Assembly: GCF_964204865.1 (NCBI RefSeq)
Contig: NC_135257.1
Location: 9,632,151-9,696,150 of the forward strand
From: Styela clava
Lineage: Eukaryota; Chordata; Ascidiacea; Stolidobranchia; Styelidae
Length of the DNA stretch: 64,000 bases
Reading direction: 5' to 3'
The notes under the pieces are model-generated. The model had not been told where the DNA came from. It did no database searches and saw only the letters and a program-made list of their open reading frames with translations. A program made the position numbers and the translations under genes. Positions 62,544 through 64,000 of the stretch are shown piece by piece; positions within the stretch are counted from its first letter, which is position 1; every line of letters begins with the position of its first letter.

Positions 62544-63005
62544 TATCCTTCCATGCTATATACTATAGTATATAGGATTGAAAGGTACACTTAGGATTCT
62601 TTCTCCAAATGCATACGTAGCGAAAACAATCAATATTACCATGGAATTGTCGATTATATACTCGAAGGCTTTATTACTATTTTCTATATATTTAAATTAT
62701 ATTATATATTTATATTATACTCCGTCTGTCACTGTCATCGCAATTGTCGATATCATAAGACTCAAGGGACAAAATGTTCCGCTGTAGAATGCGAGCCAAA
62801 ATTGGGGAGTATGATTTGTGCTTTGAACGGTCGACGACTCTTGAAGAGCGCGAGCAAGGATTTTAATTGATGTGTTAGTTCGATCCCGCGCAAAGTTTTT
62901 CCTCGCATCAATGCTCTTTTTCCCTCGCAGACAATTCCAAACTGTTTCTTCAAGACGTTGCAGCTGCGAAGATGACAAGTCCCTTTGCGAAAATAAGTTG
63001 GAAAC
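62544..63005. other. Presumed 5' region of the MULE element
   Basis: AT-rich to 62750, then less so up to the transposase start. It probably includes the MULE terminal repeat and promoter, but its left boundary cannot be set without the right end of the element. Confidence 0.35.
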
Positions 63006-64000
63006 ATGGCGCCTACATTTTCCAAGACCACAAGAGGAAACGACTTACTGATTTACAAAGGCCACGAATATTGAAAGCGAAATGATCGGGTTTCAGATGC
63101 TACTCATTGGCGCTTCCGTCAGTTTAGGAACATTCGATGTAAATCGACTGTTGTTACGATCGGTGAAAATGTAATAGAAGAACTAGGATATCACAGTCAT
63201 TCTGGCGACAGCATTAAGACTGAAGTTGGGATCATCCGTGCAACATTAAAAGAAGCAGCATCAACACCATCAAATACATCGACAAGATATATTTTAGGTG
63301 AAGTATTGAATAATAGATCAACAGATGTACTAATGCGCTTGCCAGGCAAGTCGACTCTGGAGGCCAATATACGCAGAGTAAGGCGACAGAAAAATTGTTC
63401 ACATACGAATCCTACAAGTGGAAGCTTTGATATTCCGAGCGAATATTTAGATATCATTTTGCATGACACTGGCCCGGAGGATCGTCATCGGATAATGGCT
63501 ATTGGAGATCGATCACTACTTGCACATCTAGATAGTGACACATATCTTGGCGACGGTACATTTGATGTGGTGCCCGATATTTTCTTCCAGTTGTATACAA
63601 TTCACTGTAAAGTGAGCGCATCCTATCCACCATGCGTATATTTCCTATTACGAGACAAGCGACAAGAAACATACGTTCAGATGTTGGAAGTGTTGAAAAT
63701 CATTTTCCCAAATGCTAACCCCACCAAAATCATTGTTGATTTTGAAATAGCAGCTATCAATGCATTTCATGCACAATTTCCTCTGGCCGATATTAAAGGA
63801 TGTTATTTTCACCTGTCACAAGCTATAATTCGAAAAGTTGGTTCTATCGGATTAAAAGAGAAGTTTGAATGTTTACCCTCTTTCAATCTGAATATTAGAA
63901 GTTTGGCAGCTCTGGCTTTTGTTCCCATTAACGAGGTTGCCGAAGTCTTCACCTTGCTTTGCAACACTTTCGAAGATTCGCCCGAATGCAATCAACTTTT
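63006..64000 (+). pseudogene. FLYWCH-MULE transposase, 5' half, one in-frame stop
   Basis: Mutator-like transposase of the animal FLYWCH type, cut by the window edge. The ATG at 63006 has a good context (AACATGG). The N-terminal FLYWCH zinc-finger region reads RGNDLLIYKGHEY, then a TGA (63072-63074), then DRVSDATHWRFRQFRNIRCK. After that the frame is open for more than 300 codons to the edge. The MULE domain shows LGDGTFDVVPDIFFQLYTIH with the first catalytic Asp (63552-63554), KIIVDFEIAAINAFH with the second (63738-63740) and the GCYFHLSQAI motif; the third acidic residue lies beyond 64000. Only the TGA argues against an intact gene. A small intron or a sequencing error there cannot be excluded. 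Confidence 0.8.

Overview
This window is AT-rich animal nuclear DNA. The genes have GT-AG introns of 0.1 to 3.2 kb. One gene encodes Integrator subunit 1, which points to metazoan transcription machinery, and the mobile elements (hAT, mariner, FLYWCH-MULE, a non-LTR retrotransposon) are typical of invertebrates. The repeat load and the cytosolic sulfotransferase type suggest an invertebrate deuterostome, possibly a tunicate. That is an impression from the sequence; the species cannot be fixed from it.

Layout. 1-2.9 kb holds foldback repeats built from a 16-bp unit. 3.0-24.2 kb carries three complete cytosolic sulfotransferase (SULT) genes in tandem on the minus strand. Each has seven coding exons with identical intron phases, and parts of their 5' and 3' flanks are duplicated too. 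hAT-type MITEs sit in introns of the first and third copies. 24.2-35.0 kb has no recognisable gene but several repeats: a LINE remnant, three copies of a ~280-bp dispersed repeat, a hAT element with CATCTAGAT subterminal motifs, and two tandem duplications. 35.1-37.7 kb is a three-exon GNAT-fold acetyltransferase gene with a ~170-residue insertion. 37.7-44.9 kb is mostly intergenic, with a cruciform-forming repeat, a possible tRNA-derived SINE and two unassigned exon candidates. 44.9-51.6 kb is INTS1 as one uninterrupted 6.7-kb reading frame. 54.0-56.8 kb is a 2.84-kb element with ~270-bp inverted ends and a decayed CXC-type cysteine-rich gene. 58.5-60.6 kb is the 3' part of a second, unrelated sulfotransferase-fold gene (Sulfotransfer_4 type). 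60.7-64.0 kb is a cluster of mobile elements: a hAT fragment, a foldback mariner, the largest 16-bp-repeat element, and the 5' half of a FLYWCH/MULE transposase that runs off the right edge.

Functionally, the SULT array looks like a lineage-specific expansion for sulfate conjugation. INTS1 and the acetyltransferase are single genes. The rest is mainly mobile DNA and its debris. Most reading frames longer than 60 codons outside the listed genes are chance or repeat-derived.
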